Part shown: piece after piece, positions 6,569-7,394 of the stretch | Layout: the number at the start of each line of letters is the position of its first letter | Position numbering within the stretch: position 1 is the stretch's first letter | DNA from: an uncultured Bacteroidales bacterium | GTDB taxonomy: Bacteria > Bacteroidota > Bacteroidia > Bacteroidales > Paludibacteraceae | NCBI GenBank assembly: GCA_903873355.1 | Contig: CAIQOG010000228.1 | Span: 1-7,394 of the forward strand | Length of the DNA: 7,394 nucleotides | Reading direction: 5' to 3' | Translations under genes and position numbers: made by a program | Notes under the pieces: model-generated | Seen by the model: only the letters and a program-made list of their open reading frames with translations | Databases searched by the model: none | What the model was told of the DNA's origin: nothing

Positions 6569-6967
6569 ATGGCACAAGATAATGCAAGTATAGCTTCCGT
6601 AAGTCTTTATGAACGACTAGGAGGAGTTGAAGGAATTACATTAATAGTAGATGATGTAATAGAAGCACATATGAACAATCCGGTTATCAAAGACATTTTT
6701 ACACCCTACAAAGCTCAACCTGATCGATTGGCAGCAATTCGTAAGCATACCATTGACTTTTTTAGTGCAGGTAGTGGTGGCCCTGTTGAGTATAAAGGGC
6801 GTGATATGCCGGCAACTCATGAAGGCATGGGTATCAATGCCGAACAATACATGTGCGTTATGGATGATATTTTAAGCGTTTTGGAGGAACACAGCATAGA
6901 TGAAATATCAAAAAAGGATGTATTGGCAATTCTTTGGTCATTAAAAGGAATGATTATGGGTAAATAA
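6569..6967 (+). CDS. Truncated haemoglobin, group 1-like
   Basis: The 132-residue protein is close to the usual truncated-globin length. Family landmarks are SLYERLGGVEGI at the start (helix A/B), the glycine pair in AGSGGPVEYKGRDM (E-F region), and the proximal haem ligand H84 in ATHEGMGI. Truncated haemoglobins bind haem and handle O2, nitric oxide or related ligands. The B10 position, normally Tyr in a DDFYERV context, reads VDDVIEAH, so Ile31 replaces it. The distal pocket therefore probably lacks the usual hydrogen-bonding Tyr. It is the last gene of the regulator-cupin-haemoglobin module, 176 bp after the cupin gene, and is followed by a strong stem-loop. The leader is A/T-rich with no Shine-Dalgarno motif. 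Protection against nitrosative stress or a sensing role is inference. Confidence 0.9.
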   Translation: MAQDNASIASVSLYERLGGVEGITLIVDDVIEAHMNNPVIKDIFTPYKAQPDRLAAIRKHTIDFFSAGSGGPVEYKGRDMPATHEGMGINAEQYMCVMDDILSVLEEHSIDEISKKDVLAILWSLKGMIMGK

Positions 6968-6997
6968 ATCCATAATAATTACTTGCATTATTCTTAC

Positions 6998-7046
6998 AAT
7001 TTTCCATTATAACTTTATACCAATTATAAGGTTATTCTGGAAAATT
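6998..7046 (+). terminator. Long near-perfect stem-loop after the haemoglobin gene
   Basis: AATTTTCCA (6998-7006) pairs with TGGAAAATT (7038-7046). After a 2x2 internal mismatch, ATAACTTTATA (7009-7019) pairs with TATAAGGTTAT (7025-7035) with one T-G wobble, around a five-base CCAAT loop. About 20 pairs lie 30 bp after the stop codon. There is no T-run, so it may be a transcript-end stabiliser or a bidirectional terminator rather than a classical intrinsic one. Confidence 0.55.
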
Positions 7047-7101
7047 ATAGGTATATCATCACTGAATAATATACTTTATGTTATTCTAATGAGACGAATC
7101 A

Positions 7102-7232
7102 GCCCATACCACGCGCTATAGCCTATAAGGGTTTCACTGGTATGCGCAGGGTTGTAGACCGCTTCAACTTTTCGTGTAACTCGACAACAAATCGCCCGCA
7201 AACCCTTACTGCCAATACCGCCAAACGCTGGC
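7102..7232. repeat. attC-like imperfect inverted-repeat element 4
   Basis: TAAGGGTTT (7126-7134) is the exact reverse complement of AAACCCTTA (7200-7208). Extending outward without gaps, GCC, GCG, TAT and single G and C positions also pair, out to GCC (7102-7104) with GGC (7230-7232). Inside, GGTTGT (7150-7155) faces ACAAC (7185-7189). The length is 131 bp, similar to elements 1 and 2, but the sequence differs from them. It separates the haemoglobin module from the next gene, which starts 35 bp later. Confidence 0.5.
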
Positions 7233-7267
7233 AGACAGACAAAGTAGTAATCGTAAAAAAATCTATC

Positions 7268-7394
7268 ATGAAATCAAGAAACAAAGCATCTCAAATGACA
7301 ATGATTTTTATTTTCATTGCTTTAGGAACTGTAAAATTATTTGGCCAGGCTCCACCGCCAGGTAAATATGACACAATTAATTATCCTGAAGACA
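7268..7394 (+). CDS. Exported protein, N-terminal fragment (cut by window end)
   Basis: Only the first 42 codons are in the window. They encode a typical Bacteroidota signal peptide: a basic start (MKSRNK), a hydrophobic stretch (MIFIFIALGTVKLF) and a probable signal peptidase I site after LFGQ, followed by a proline-rich mature start (APPPGKYDTINYPED). There is no lipobox cysteine. The ATG at 7268 keeps the basic residues ahead of the hydrophobic core, whereas the internal Met codons 10 and 12 would lose them. Nothing about function can be said. Confidence 0.65.
   Translation, partial: MKSRNKASQMTMIFIFIALGTVKLFGQAPPPGKYDTINYPED

Noticed and set aside
1..7394. CRISPR array, tRNA, rRNA, transposase or integrase
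   Set aside because: No regularly spaced repeats, cloverleaf-like sequence, rRNA motif or recombinase-like protein was seen on either strand.

Overview
The window looks like an accessory stretch of a Bacteroidota chromosome. Base composition is AT-rich. Start codons follow A-rich leaders without Shine-Dalgarno motifs, and one TAnnTTTG promoter element is present. Several proteins carry signal peptides ending in an Ala/Gly/Ser/Pro-x-Gln type site, and the sialidase and AraC-type sequences fit the phylum. No tRNA, rRNA, CRISPR array, transposase or integrase was found.

Layout. (1) 38-739: the C-terminal part of an exo-alpha-sialidase, cut off at its 5' side by an in-frame stop, probably a pseudogene. 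(2) 754-1221: an Imm5-like putative immunity protein. (3) 1370-1795: an RDD-family membrane protein. (4) 4259-1990 on the minus strand: a two-gene unit encoding a small barrel-like exported protein and a 549-residue exported protein of unknown function. (5) 4761-6967 on the plus strand: a regulator made of a DUF4242 domain, a degenerate class III cyclase-like domain and an AraC-type DNA-binding domain, then a cupin protein with a CxCPHWG motif and a His-rich tail, then a group 1-like truncated haemoglobin. A strong stem-loop follows the haemoglobin gene. (6) 7268 to the window end: the start of another exported protein.

Four imperfect inverted-repeat elements of about 80-135 bp (1218-1345, 1784-1917, 4594-4671, 7102-7232) lie at the borders of these modules. 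Two share the same architecture: AACAC-GGG on the left arm, CCC-G(A/G)AAC(C)-GTTA on the right, with the same four-base asymmetry. They resemble integron attC sites in size and folding, and the stop codons of the immunity and RDD genes fall inside the left ends of two of them. This suggests gene cassettes, but no integrase is in view and the resemblance is by eye only.

The most interesting locus is the regulator-cupin-haemoglobin module between the third and fourth elements. The regulator seems to have turned a cyclase fold into a non-catalytic sensor or dimerisation domain beside a putative metal-binding domain. Inverted repeats lie between the genes. A response to a metal, haem, nitric oxide or a small ligand is plausible but is inference.
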